A stretch of 64,000 nt of DNA from the NCBI RefSeq assembly GCF_029203305.1, contig NC_089461.1:1488001-1552000 (forward strand), read 5' to 3'. Under the pieces are notes generated by a model. That model was given only the letters and a program-made list of their open reading frames with translations. It searched no databases and was not told where the DNA came from. Every line of letters starts with the position of its first letter. Position 1 is the stretch's first letter. Of this stretch, positions 37,171 through 45,321 are shown one piece after another. Made by a program: the position numbers and the translations under genes. The stretch is from Yamadazyma tenuis. Lineage: Eukaryota; Ascomycota; Pichiomycetes; Serinales; Debaryomycetaceae.

Positions 37171-39033
37171 CTAACTAAACTCTTCTATTATGGATTGGAA
37201 GTCATCACTGGAGCGACGTAGTTTGTTGGCTGCTCCATTGTGGGTGGACATGTGTTTCATATACCTTATTTTCTTGTCAAAGGTGATATTACATAGTTCA
37301 CAGTGGAATTGCTTGATATGGGTTCTCATGTGCTTGGTCAAATTGGAAGACTCGCTGAACTTCTTGTTGCATCCAGGAAACTTGCACTTAAGAGGTTTTT
37401 CACCAGTATGGACTCTGTTATGGATCGAAAGACTTGAAGACGTAGCAAACCGCTTGCTGCAAAAGGAGCACATAAAGGGTTTCTCGCCCGAGTGGATTCT
37501 TGAATGTTGTACAAGCATCGATTCGACTGCAAAACACGCACTACAAACCTTACACTTCCAAGGCTTATAGTTTGTATGTATATGGATGTGTCTTAGTAGC
37601 TTCTGTCTTTGGGGGAACATTTTTCCATTGTGACGATCACAGCCTATCCATTTACATTCATAAGATGACCTGCCAGACCCAATATGTTCGGTTAATAGAT
37701 GCTCCTGTAGCTCACCAGCAGATTCAAACGACTTTTTACACTTGGTAGGGACACTTCCGTCGTTGCCAGTTTCCCAGCAACAGGTAAAGTTACTTAATGA
37801 AGGTTCTTGCCGCTTGATTTCGAGGTTGGAAATTTGAACATTGTTGATATTCAGATTGAATGGAGAAGTAGTCTCGATAGCGGTAACAGACTCCGGTGTG
37901 AGTATGGAATTGGTCATTTTGTCGGAAGAGTTGGTCAATGGTCGATTCTTGTGCATATTCAAGTGGTTCAAGAACGAGTTCTTGTCATTGAATAAACCAT
38001 TGCAGTTGAGCCATTCACAATTGAATACATCATTCTTGTTGTTGTATAAGGTATCTTGAGAGAATTGTTGACCCCGAAGGTGGTTGTTGAATATATGGTC
38101 AACGAGTCGGTCATTATTGAGGTTCGTCGAGCAGTTGTCCCATTTACATGAAACTAAATCCAGAAGCTCTTCAATACGATTCCCACTGGTGGAACCGGGT
38201 GCTAGTAATGATGATGACGAATCAGGATTGTTCAACTCTTGAGAGTTGTCAAAATGGAAGTGGAAGTCATAGTCGCCAAACTCATCGATCAAGTTCTGCT
38301 GGGCGACATTCGTATGGAAATACGCTTTGTGGGTGTTGTCTTCCGGGTGTACCTCAAGCGGATAATGAATATTTCTGGGGCTGATCTGTGGTTCTCCATT
38401 GTTGGCGTCCTTGTTGAACTCGTCAAAAATCCGGTCAAACACAGTTCGATTATTGTTCTTGAAACAAAGATTGTTATTATGCGAGTTGGGTCCATTGTAG
38501 GACTCGGCACCAATCTGGTTAAGGTTGTGATCATGGTCATGAAAATGGTCGTGCACGTGTTCCTGGCCGAAGGTCGGAGACACGGGTGACTGGGTGTATT
38601 CTGCTGTAGATTTAGGATCTACCGGAGTGGCGTCACCACAGTTGACATAATAACAGTCATCCAACTCTGTACATAGCACCTCACACAATGGGAGCTCATC
38701 AAGTGGACAATCATCCGGATCATCGATGTCGGGAGAGGTAGAGTTGGAATCAGGGGCCTCTTGCTGAGAATATGAAGTGAAAGCGGGTTTTGGAGTCGGA
38801 GTTTCGTTCTCATGACCGTGGGTTTCCATATCATGAGAGTGGATGTGGCCATGGATGTGTGTGTGGTCTCCGTGTTTGTGGATATGTCCGTGGACGTATC
38901 CGTGGACGTTTGAGATGGATCCCGACAAAGCTGCCAAAGACTTATTAGGCTTGTGCTCATTGTGGTTGAGGGTAAGATTGACAGAGCCCACATTGGCCAA
39001 GCCATGAGAGGGAGTATCAGGGTTGACAATCAT
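37171..39033 (-). CDS. ZAP1: Zap1-type C2H2 zinc-responsive transcription activator
   Basis: Zap1 (Csr1 in Candida albicans) senses zinc and activates zinc uptake genes. From the ATG at 39033 the protein has 620 residues; the frame runs 11 codons upstream to a GTG. Residues about 44-74 are His-rich (HGYVHGHIHKHG and similar), and a second His-rich patch follows near 175 (HVHDHFHDHDH). Eight C2H2-type fingers lie between ~296 and ~600. Fingers 4-7 show the Zap1 pattern: FPQRQKLLRHIHIH, ESMLVQHSRIHSGEKPF, SSSLSIHNRVHTGEKPL, FSESSNLTKHMRTH. The third finger has about eight extra residues between its two Cys. A full last finger (CELCNITF to HMSTH) follows, which S. cerevisiae Zap1 lacks in this form. 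The long upstream region suits a regulated gene. Confidence 0.88.
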   Translation of the reverse strand: MIVNPDTPSHGLANVGSVNLTLNHNEHKPNKSLAALSGSISNVHGYVHGHIHKHGDHTHIHGHIHSHDMETHGHENETPTPKPAFTSYSQQEAPDSNSTSPDIDDPDDCPLDELPLCEVLCTELDDCYYVNCGDATPVDPKSTAEYTQSPVSPTFGQEHVHDHFHDHDHNLNQIGAESYNGPNSHNNNLCFKNNNRTVFDRIFDEFNKDANNGEPQISPRNIHYPLEVHPEDNTHKAYFHTNVAQQNLIDEFGDYDFHFHFDNSQELNNPDSSSSLLAPGSTSGNRIEELLDLVSCKWDNCSTNLNNDRLVDHIFNNHLRGQQFSQDTLYNNKNDVFNCEWLNCNGLFNDKNSFLNHLNMHKNRPLTNSSDKMTNSILTPESVTAIETTSPFNLNINNVQISNLEIKRQEPSLSNFTCCWETGNDGSVPTKCKKSFESAGELQEHLLTEHIGSGRSSYECKWIGCDRHNGKMFPQRQKLLRHIHIHTNYKPWKCKVCSACFAVESMLVQHSRIHSGEKPFMCSFCSKRFATSSSLSIHNRVHTGEKPLKCKFPGCNKKFSESSNLTKHMRTHIKQFHCELCNITFDKKIRYMKHMSTHNGAANKLRRSSDDFQSIIEEFS

Positions 39034-39175
39034 GCTTGAACAGTGGGAGAAAGTGAAGAAGATCACTTATGAAAGAAAATGAAGAACTATAAGGTTTTGG
39101 GGAGTGCCAGGTGTATATGGGAAATTTGCAGTTGAAGCGCACCTTGGTGGTTGAGCGGCTGCGTAAGATAGATGT

Positions 39176-39281
39176 CGCGGGTAGGCATCGACACCACGAC
39201 ATAAAAAGTGTACCGACATTCAACCGATGGTCGCGACACCGACATTATACTTAGACTCAAGCCGCGACTTGACAATCGCGA
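39176..39281. promoter_or_regulatory. Cluster of CGCG motifs upstream of ZAP1
   Basis: Four CGCG cores occur in 105 bp: GTCGCGG, GTCGCGACA, CCGCGAC (GTCGCGG on the other strand) and ATCGCGATT. They lie 143-248 bp upstream of the ZAP1 ATG. Similar sites stand in other promoters of this window. Rsc3-like factors binding CGCG are a candidate; this is inference. Confidence 0.4.
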
Positions 39282-39808
39282 TTTGCGCAAACACAACAAG
39301 CCACAAGATCACCAACAAAACTCAACGGGGATCAACACGCACACAAAAAACTTAAGCTCCCACTCTCACCATCTCAACTGAGTAATTCTCCCACCCATTC
39401 CCCTCCCACTAGTTATTGTTAGATCTTCCCCAACAAAGATCAAGATGAACCTGGGGACATAACTTTGCATGTCTTTACAATATTACTGTAGGCCAATGGT
39501 ATGACCAAAGCAACTGGAATAAACCCGTATACCGATCTCCCATGCGCAACCAGCTCACGACCTTACCTAAATAATTTTTGTAATTGGCTTGTGTACTTGT
39601 TGCCCTCCAACGCGTACGTTTAACCTTAAATCAGCTAGGCAGCAAACGTTAATATTATCGCAATCATGCTAATTTATCGTCAACCCACACCAAATACTTG
39701 AGGTACAAGCGTGGGCCTAGAACAATATCTCCTTAGTCACACCCCCCATTGAATGTTAAGGTTTCTAGGCTGCACTCGGCTGGGGCATCTGCCTTTCAGT
39801 GGAAAAAA

Positions 39809-39832
39809 CCTAAGGTCTTCGGCTGCCTTAGG
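39809..39832. repeat. Inverted repeat CCTAAGG / CCTTAGG
   Basis: Two perfectly complementary 7-bp arms (39809-39815 and 39826-39832) flank a 10-base loop. The site is in the ZAP1/40216 divergent region and could be a bipartite factor site or a short RNA hairpin. No function is assigned. Confidence 0.5.
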
Positions 39833-40215
39833 CTAGCATGATTTCCGTATTCAGCCAGATAATAAATATTCATGCATTTGGTGTTTTTTTAATCGTGCAG
39901 CTGTTATTGTTTACCGAAAATGCATCTCTCTTACTCTTCCCCTTACAGAGAATGAACTCTATGGGTGTGTATACACGTATTGTGTTAAAGTCCGTTTCAG
40001 TGCATCCCATTGATGCATAACTTGTGCTCGCTGCCTACAAATGAAATTAGCCCTCTTCGTTCCCCAAGTTTCGTTAGTTGTTTCTCATCACCCTTTGCCT
40101 TTGTTATTAAATACCTGCCACCCGGCTTATTTATGTTTTCAATCACCTATCAACTTCACCCTATATTTTCCCTTCTTTTATCTTCACTCCCCTTCCCTTC
40201 CCGTTCTTCACCTTC

Positions 40216-42309
40216 ATGGCCTTAGGTACCCTTTTCCACAGGAAGCATAAACTGAAGCTGGAACTTCCGCCAGCTGTATCAGCTCCAGTTCCACCACCAC
40301 ATAGCATCCTTTCCAAGCTTGTCCAACCTTCGCCCCAACTTGTGGCTCCTCGTGCACCTTCGGAATCCTCCGTCAATGAATGTCCTAAAAAGTCTAAAAG
40401 TCAGCGTTTCCTTTCCAAATACCTACACATATCATCTTCCAGTAGAAACATCCGTGTGGTAGACATCCACTCTGAAAATTCGGCTTCCAACTTACTACAA
40501 GGAGTTTCACCGCCTTTGGATGAGATGCTGATTGCTATGCACGATAAACAATTTCTGTTTGACCACTCACACCCAACCAACAAATTAGCTGACACCCTGG
40601 AAGGTGATAGTCTCCTCAACCACTACCACCGCTCAAGCGCTAAAGCATCGGTGTCTCCTGTGATATCCCCAGTCAAATCTTCTCATTCGCTCACCTCCAA
40701 TATCTTACAGGACTTGTCTTCCATTAACATACAATTGCCTCATGTAGGGGAAGAGCCGTTGTTGAATACTAAACTCAACCGTGAAGAAGGGTCCCCTGTA
40801 GACGTACCGTTTGATATTCCAATCCGCTATAAAAAAATTTCTGCTAATAAGGTTAACCTTCTATCACGAGCTGAGAAATCTCATATACTACAAGCACAAG
40901 ATCTGTCCTCGCCCCAGGTGAAGTCCCTCGCCTCGGTGCGAGTGGCGTCGCCCCGGCTTATGCGATCAGACTCTAACCTCAACCAGATCTCAACAACCGT
41001 GTCGTTTGATGATGACGATGATATCAGCCACAGCACCTCCAGAAGGAACTCGGTGAACAGGTCTACGGATGAGCTGAACGATAATGATAAATCATATACT
41101 GAGTTTGAGACCATTAAAGATGTGAATTATCAGGTGATAAAGAATTACATGACAAGCTCCAATGTCAAGATTGTCAGCCCTGTGCGTTCAGTGCAGTCAC
41201 ATCATTATGGAGATGAAAACATTGGAGATTCTGCAAAAACAATCCCCATTAATGATGATATCGAAGATATGGACTCCAAAATAAAAGAGCTTCTGAAGCC
41301 TTTGAATATACCGAAGGTCGACTTTTCCAAGGTTGATTCTCCGGATGATGCAGGAATCAACTCTAGAAATTATTACACTCCCCCTAGCCCACCTTCAATG
41401 ACTTCTAAAGATGAGGTCTACAGAAGCGAAATGTTGTCTTTGATTGAAACTCATGTTCTCATGGTTCACAAAAAACAAGAGGAAATCGACCATTTGAAGG
41501 AGTTGTTGCTTCGGGAACGTAAGTTGAACGCCTACTTCGTGTCTCCTCAGCTGAGGGAAAACTCTCCATCATTCCCAGGAACTCCAAAGTTTGGAAGGTT
41601 CAATTCATCTCCCAAAGCCGCGCTTTCACCTTCATCAGTCGACGATTCAAAGAAGATAAGAAAGCAATTTATTCCTCTTAATATCACTGTTACAAGTGAA
41701 CCCAAGCCCAATAACTATTATCCCTTGAAAAGAAATAGAGATCATCTTCTTCCTCCTTTCGATTTATCAAATAATATCCACGAGAATAATGGACAGCTTG
41801 CTGCTAATCAAGATAATCACGAATTTAATTTAAAACCGTTCCACAAATTCAAAGTGGCAAGTCCAAGCATGTCTGATGGAATACATTATATGCCTACATT
41901 TGCAGAGGATACATTAGAAACATTAAGACCGGGAAGCTCTCGTGCCAGTGTTGCTTTAGAAGGTTTGCAGCTTATTAATTCTAATGTCCCACGTTCCTCA
42001 ATAGCTTCCTCGCGTTCATCTGCTTATTTCACTGCAATGCTGAGTTTCTGTGAAGACTCTGGCGACCAAGATGAACTTGACAATGACAGCGTATTGTCAC
42101 ACGAACAATATGAAGGATATCCTTCATTCGGTTTAACTCCAAACTTTATTTCGAAATTAGAAAGAAGAGAAGTAAGCGGATCCACCACCCTTTCTTCTGC
42201 CATGAGCAGACACACAAATACTACCAATGACTCAATTACCAACAACACTTCTATTTCCACTGCCATCACAACTCCTGACTCAATGGAGTTTAATATTGAT
42301 CCCAAGTAA
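40216..42309 (+). CDS. Unrecognised Ser-rich, probably phosphorylated protein
   Basis: A 697-residue open frame with a clear ATG at 40216 and a pyrimidine-rich leader. I do not recognise the family. The protein is Ser/Asn/Pro-rich and mostly disordered, with many Ser-Pro and Arg-x-x-Ser sites (for example VSPVISPVKSS, SRRNSVNRS) that suggest kinase targeting. The only likely folded part is a short coiled coil near residues 406-440 (EMLSLIETHVLMVHKKQEEI and the following LKELLLRERKL), preceded by a conserved-looking segment around MDSKIKELLKPLNIP. There is no signal peptide or membrane helix. Codon use is like that of its neighbours. A clade-restricted cell-polarity or signalling scaffold is conceivable, but this is only inference. 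Confidence 0.75.
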   Translation: MALGTLFHRKHKLKLELPPAVSAPVPPPHSILSKLVQPSPQLVAPRAPSESSVNECPKKSKSQRFLSKYLHISSSSRNIRVVDIHSENSASNLLQGVSPPLDEMLIAMHDKQFLFDHSHPTNKLADTLEGDSLLNHYHRSSAKASVSPVISPVKSSHSLTSNILQDLSSINIQLPHVGEEPLLNTKLNREEGSPVDVPFDIPIRYKKISANKVNLLSRAEKSHILQAQDLSSPQVKSLASVRVASPRLMRSDSNLNQISTTVSFDDDDDISHSTSRRNSVNRSTDELNDNDKSYTEFETIKDVNYQVIKNYMTSSNVKIVSPVRSVQSHHYGDENIGDSAKTIPINDDIEDMDSKIKELLKPLNIPKVDFSKVDSPDDAGINSRNYYTPPSPPSMTSKDEVYRSEMLSLIETHVLMVHKKQEEIDHLKELLLRERKLNAYFVSPQLRENSPSFPGTPKFGRFNSSPKAALSPSSVDDSKKIRKQFIPLNITVTSEPKPNNYYPLKRNRDHLLPPFDLSNNIHENNGQLAANQDNHEFNLKPFHKFKVASPSMSDGIHYMPTFAEDTLETLRPGSSRASVALEGLQLINSNVPRSSIASSRSSAYFTAMLSFCEDSGDQDELDNDSVLSHEQYEGYPSFGLTPNFISKLERREVSGSTTLSSAMSRHTNTTNDSITNNTSISTAITTPDSMEFNIDPK

Positions 42310-42573
42310 ATAGAATTCATGAACTTGTAATATATTAATATATACCTGACGTAAAGTATTTTAAGCTCTATATACCCTAACACGACCAACTACTATTCTG
42401 TCTCCAAAAAAGTATTAAAAAATTTATTTTACTGTTTATTGAAGAGTTTATTATCCTTTTTTCAGAAATTAGTTTTCTTGCTTGTTAATTGAATTAAACT
42501 TTTTCATGGTTTTCGCAACCGTTAGAATTTTCAAAGCCTTTTATTTATTATCACTTTACAACAATTACACACA

Positions 42574-45165
42574 TCAAGATTGTAACTCTTTGATCTCATT
42601 CTCATCCGCAACTAATCCCATTACAACCAAAAACATGTTCAAGTTGTTCAAGATGTTTTGCTTCTTGTAGAAGTTGTTGACATCCGAGCTGTCTAATGCC
42701 TTGGCTCTGTTCATAACCGAGAAAATCTGGTCTCTCACCTCATCCACAATAATTCTCTGGTGATTCAACTTTCCACCCAAAGCCAAAGTGGCCAAAAATT
42801 GCCAGACATAACTTTCATTGATATCTTCAGTTTCTTGTTGTGGAGGGAAGATTGAAGCGATTCTGGATTCTAACGATGTGAATAATTCATCGTAACAAGA
42901 CGACCATTCAGATAAGTCGGTAGCCGATATAGAACCTTCACCTCTGATCAATTCAGCTCTTGATAATAATGTTGTAAAGATTGACAAGCCAACCTTAGTG
43001 GTTGAAATGTATGAAACATTGTTGTGCTCAATCAAAATAACCAATAAACCAATGATCTCATTGAACTTAAAATCCTGTACCGCAGTCATGAACGCCTTTG
43101 TAAAAGTTAAAGAATGTGTTTCAATTAATCTAGCCGTCTTTGGAGGGATCTTGTTATCTTCGTATTTGGTATAAGATCCCGCTTTCACTACATTCAAGTT
43201 TTCTAAGTTTGACATGATCAACGTTGCAATGGTCAATATTTGTTCTCTTGACAAAAACTTGAATAAACGGGATACAATCTTTAAAGCTTTTTCATGGTTC
43301 AAACATTGAATGAATGGGTTGACTTCGGATTCATCATTCACTTTGGGGGATGGCTGTTCCAAAATTCTCAATGACTCCCAAAGTGGGGTGGTGTCAACAC
43401 CACTGGATAATCTTGACTCACTTTCAATTGTCATCAAGTTGGTTATTATGTTTTCCAATATGCTCATGATATCCTTTTTGGTGTACAGCTTCACCTCATT
43501 CGAATTGGAAGCCACAGGGACAGCGGCTCTTCTTATGGTTGTCTTCTTAGCACCAGAATCACCTTTACCTTCTTCTTCTTGCTTCTCAATTTCCATCTGA
43601 ACAGCTTTGCTAAAGAGTTCCAATTGTTGTCTAGGCTTTTTACCAGATCCAATAGAAATCTTACCTAAAGCACCTTCTCTGGCATATTGAGTCAACTTTG
43701 GTCTTTCCTTAGCGACAGTCACAGCTCTTTGAACTTGTTGTTGCATTCTTTGTAATGCCACATCGGCTCTCTTGTGACGTCCACCTAATCTGTGACCACT
43801 TTGGTCCAAGTAAGCTTGAGCAATCGAATTATTTTGTTGTTCTTGTTCTTGTGACACCTGGTTTGGGTTTGGGTGAATAACCTTGAAAACCTGGGCATAA
43901 AAATCTTCATTGTACGGATCCTCAGTGACAATTTGAGACAACTGGAACCTGGTTACAAAATCCTTGTCTTTAGGGTTCATGATACCAGAATATCTCATGA
44001 TTCTTGATACTTTTTCCTGTCTTTTAGCGGCCTTAGCTTGTTGTTCAGGAGTCAAAGCAATTTGTTCGTGAACTTCTCTATTTTCGTAAGGATGCCTTTC
44101 ATAGCCTTGTCTAAAATCATGCCTTTGCCTTTCGAAAGGTTGTCTTTCGTGGCTTTGTCTGGATTCAAACGCTTGTCTTTGACTTTGAAGACGTCCCCCT
44201 GACAATGGAGCCTCTTTCGATCCCAACACAGGGAACTGAGATAAATTAACCGGTTTGGTCTGCTTCCTAGGGGCATGAACTGGGAGTTCATCATTTGGGG
44301 AAGAAGCAATAATCTCAGACATAGAAACAGCTTGAGGAGCACTTGGTGTGGGTTCAACTGGTTCCGAAGCAGCCTGAGGAGCGTGAAAAGGTTGGGGAGT
44401 AACACCCTGAGGAACACCCTGAGGAATACCCTGAGGAACACCCTGAGGAATACCCTGAGGAACACCCTGAGGAATACCCTGGGAAATACCCTGACGAACA
44501 TCTTGAGGAGGCACTCCCAACATTGGAGGTTGTTGAGCCTGGTTCATGTTAGGTATTTGTTGACTAAAAAACTGAGGAGGCATTTGCTGAGGAATACCAG
44601 AGTACTGGCCACCATAAACAGGAGGTCCTGGAATGAATCCGTTTGGAGGCATCATTCCAAATTGAGGTGGAGGAGGCATCATTCCTGGCATTCCAAAAGG
44701 TTGCTGAGGAAACTGTTGCATCTGAGGCTGATGCTGAGGAAGTTGACGCTGATTGTGGTCAATGGCAGTCAACTGGGCTTCGATTTCTTCCAAAGACAAG
44801 ATCCTTTTCTCAGGGGCTGGGGCTTGTTGGGGAGCTGCTTGTTGCTCTTTTTTGGCAGGATTCGAGGATCCCCAAAGCTCAGACATAAATTCATCGTCGT
44901 TGGTGGTGTTGGCGGCTTGAGCATAGCTAACATCACGAGGAAGAGTAGGAGGTTTTTGAACAGCAGCATTGGCATTAGTGCCAAACCTAAAGTCTTTTCC
45001 AATTTCACCCGACGCACCAAAAGTTTCGTCGTTGAAGGCGTCCTTAGCATCATCTAATTGTTCACCTAATCCATCGTAAGTACTCTCGAAATCAAAAGCT
45101 TGAGAATCAGACTGGTTGGCTCGTCCTTGCGGAGGAGCATTAGGGTCAAATCCAAAAAATGACAT
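42574..45165 (-). CDS. PAT1: Pat1, mRNA decapping activator
   Basis: Pat1 binds Lsm1-7 and Dhh1 in P-bodies, promotes decapping and represses translation. The 863-residue protein begins with the family start MSFFGFDPNAP and an acidic N-terminal segment (FESTYDGLG, DETFGASGEIGKDFRFG). A Pro/Gln-rich region with tandem repeats follows, then a conserved middle with MRYSGIMNPKDKDFVTRFQLSQIVTEDPYNEDF (residues ~395-430) and GRHKRADVALQRMQQQ. The C-terminal half is the helical Pat1C domain that binds Lsm1-7. Length is close to yeast Pat1 (796). It is convergent with the unrecognised gene and in tandem with ABZ1. Confidence 0.95.
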   Translation of the reverse strand: MSFFGFDPNAPPQGRANQSDSQAFDFESTYDGLGEQLDDAKDAFNDETFGASGEIGKDFRFGTNANAAVQKPPTLPRDVSYAQAANTTNDDEFMSELWGSSNPAKKEQQAAPQQAPAPEKRILSLEEIEAQLTAIDHNQRQLPQHQPQMQQFPQQPFGMPGMMPPPPQFGMMPPNGFIPGPPVYGGQYSGIPQQMPPQFFSQQIPNMNQAQQPPMLGVPPQDVRQGISQGIPQGVPQGIPQGVPQGIPQGVPQGVTPQPFHAPQAASEPVEPTPSAPQAVSMSEIIASSPNDELPVHAPRKQTKPVNLSQFPVLGSKEAPLSGGRLQSQRQAFESRQSHERQPFERQRHDFRQGYERHPYENREVHEQIALTPEQQAKAAKRQEKVSRIMRYSGIMNPKDKDFVTRFQLSQIVTEDPYNEDFYAQVFKVIHPNPNQVSQEQEQQNNSIAQAYLDQSGHRLGGRHKRADVALQRMQQQVQRAVTVAKERPKLTQYAREGALGKISIGSGKKPRQQLELFSKAVQMEIEKQEEEGKGDSGAKKTTIRRAAVPVASNSNEVKLYTKKDIMSILENIITNLMTIESESRLSSGVDTTPLWESLRILEQPSPKVNDESEVNPFIQCLNHEKALKIVSRLFKFLSREQILTIATLIMSNLENLNVVKAGSYTKYEDNKIPPKTARLIETHSLTFTKAFMTAVQDFKFNEIIGLLVILIEHNNVSYISTTKVGLSIFTTLLSRAELIRGEGSISATDLSEWSSCYDELFTSLESRIASIFPPQQETEDINESYVWQFLATLALGGKLNHQRIIVDEVRDQIFSVMNRAKALDSSDVNNFYKKQNILNNLNMFLVVMGLVADENEIKELQS
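44402..44509 (-). repeat. 12-bp tandem repeat in PAT1
   Basis: Nine consecutive 12-bp units (consensus ACACCCTGAGGA / ATACCCTGAGGA on the plus strand) encode repeated Gln-Gly-(Ile/Val)-Pro in the Pro/Gln-rich region. The first six are nearly identical and alternate between two forms; the last three have diverged. It is in frame and not a CRISPR array, as there are no spacers. Confidence 0.9.
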
Positions 45166-45321
45166 TGTGAGTAAGTCACTTATGAGCTCAGCTTGTGGTT
45201 AGGTATTTAATTTTGTCGACGACTGTGCGAAAAGTGAAAAAAATCAAAATGTTCGTGTGCGACGTATTTATTGTGCAGTGGTTGCAAAATACGGCATACT
45301 TAACTATATACAAATAATAGA

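Larger units (their letters stand above)
39034..40215. other. 1.2-kb divergent regulatory region between ZAP1 and an unrecognised gene
   Basis: No gene is seen in these 1182 bp. Near ZAP1 are four CGCG motifs in about 105 bp (39176, 39232, 39263, 39277), two of them within TCGCGA, and another within ACGCGT-like CGCG at 39611. No perfect ACCTTNAAGGT zinc-response element was found; the nearest are ACCTTGGTGGT near 39141 and ACCTAAGGT at 39808-39816, which lacks two central bases. A 7-bp perfect inverted repeat lies at 39809-39832. The last 100 bp before 40216 are pyrimidine-rich, as in a yeast leader. Plus-strand frames at 39838-40020 and 40010-40225 have no family resemblance. Confidence 0.55.

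Noticed and set aside
37169..37175. Perfect TACTAAC branch-point sequence
   Set aside because: It is on the plus strand across the ZAP1 stop codon, where no plus-strand gene or splice sites exist; chance match.
39138..39150. ACCTTGGTGGT as a zinc-response element
   Set aside because: Right half does not match ACCTTNAAGGT, so it is too weak to call.
44402..44509. Short regular repeats that could suggest a CRISPR array
   Set aside because: There are no spacers, the units are 12 bp and in frame within PAT1.
44275..45057. Open frame of 260 codons antisense to PAT1
   Set aside because: It is the mirror of the Pro/Gln-rich low-complexity PAT1 region, with Arg-Asn-Thr repeats produced by the 12-bp units; no family resemblance.
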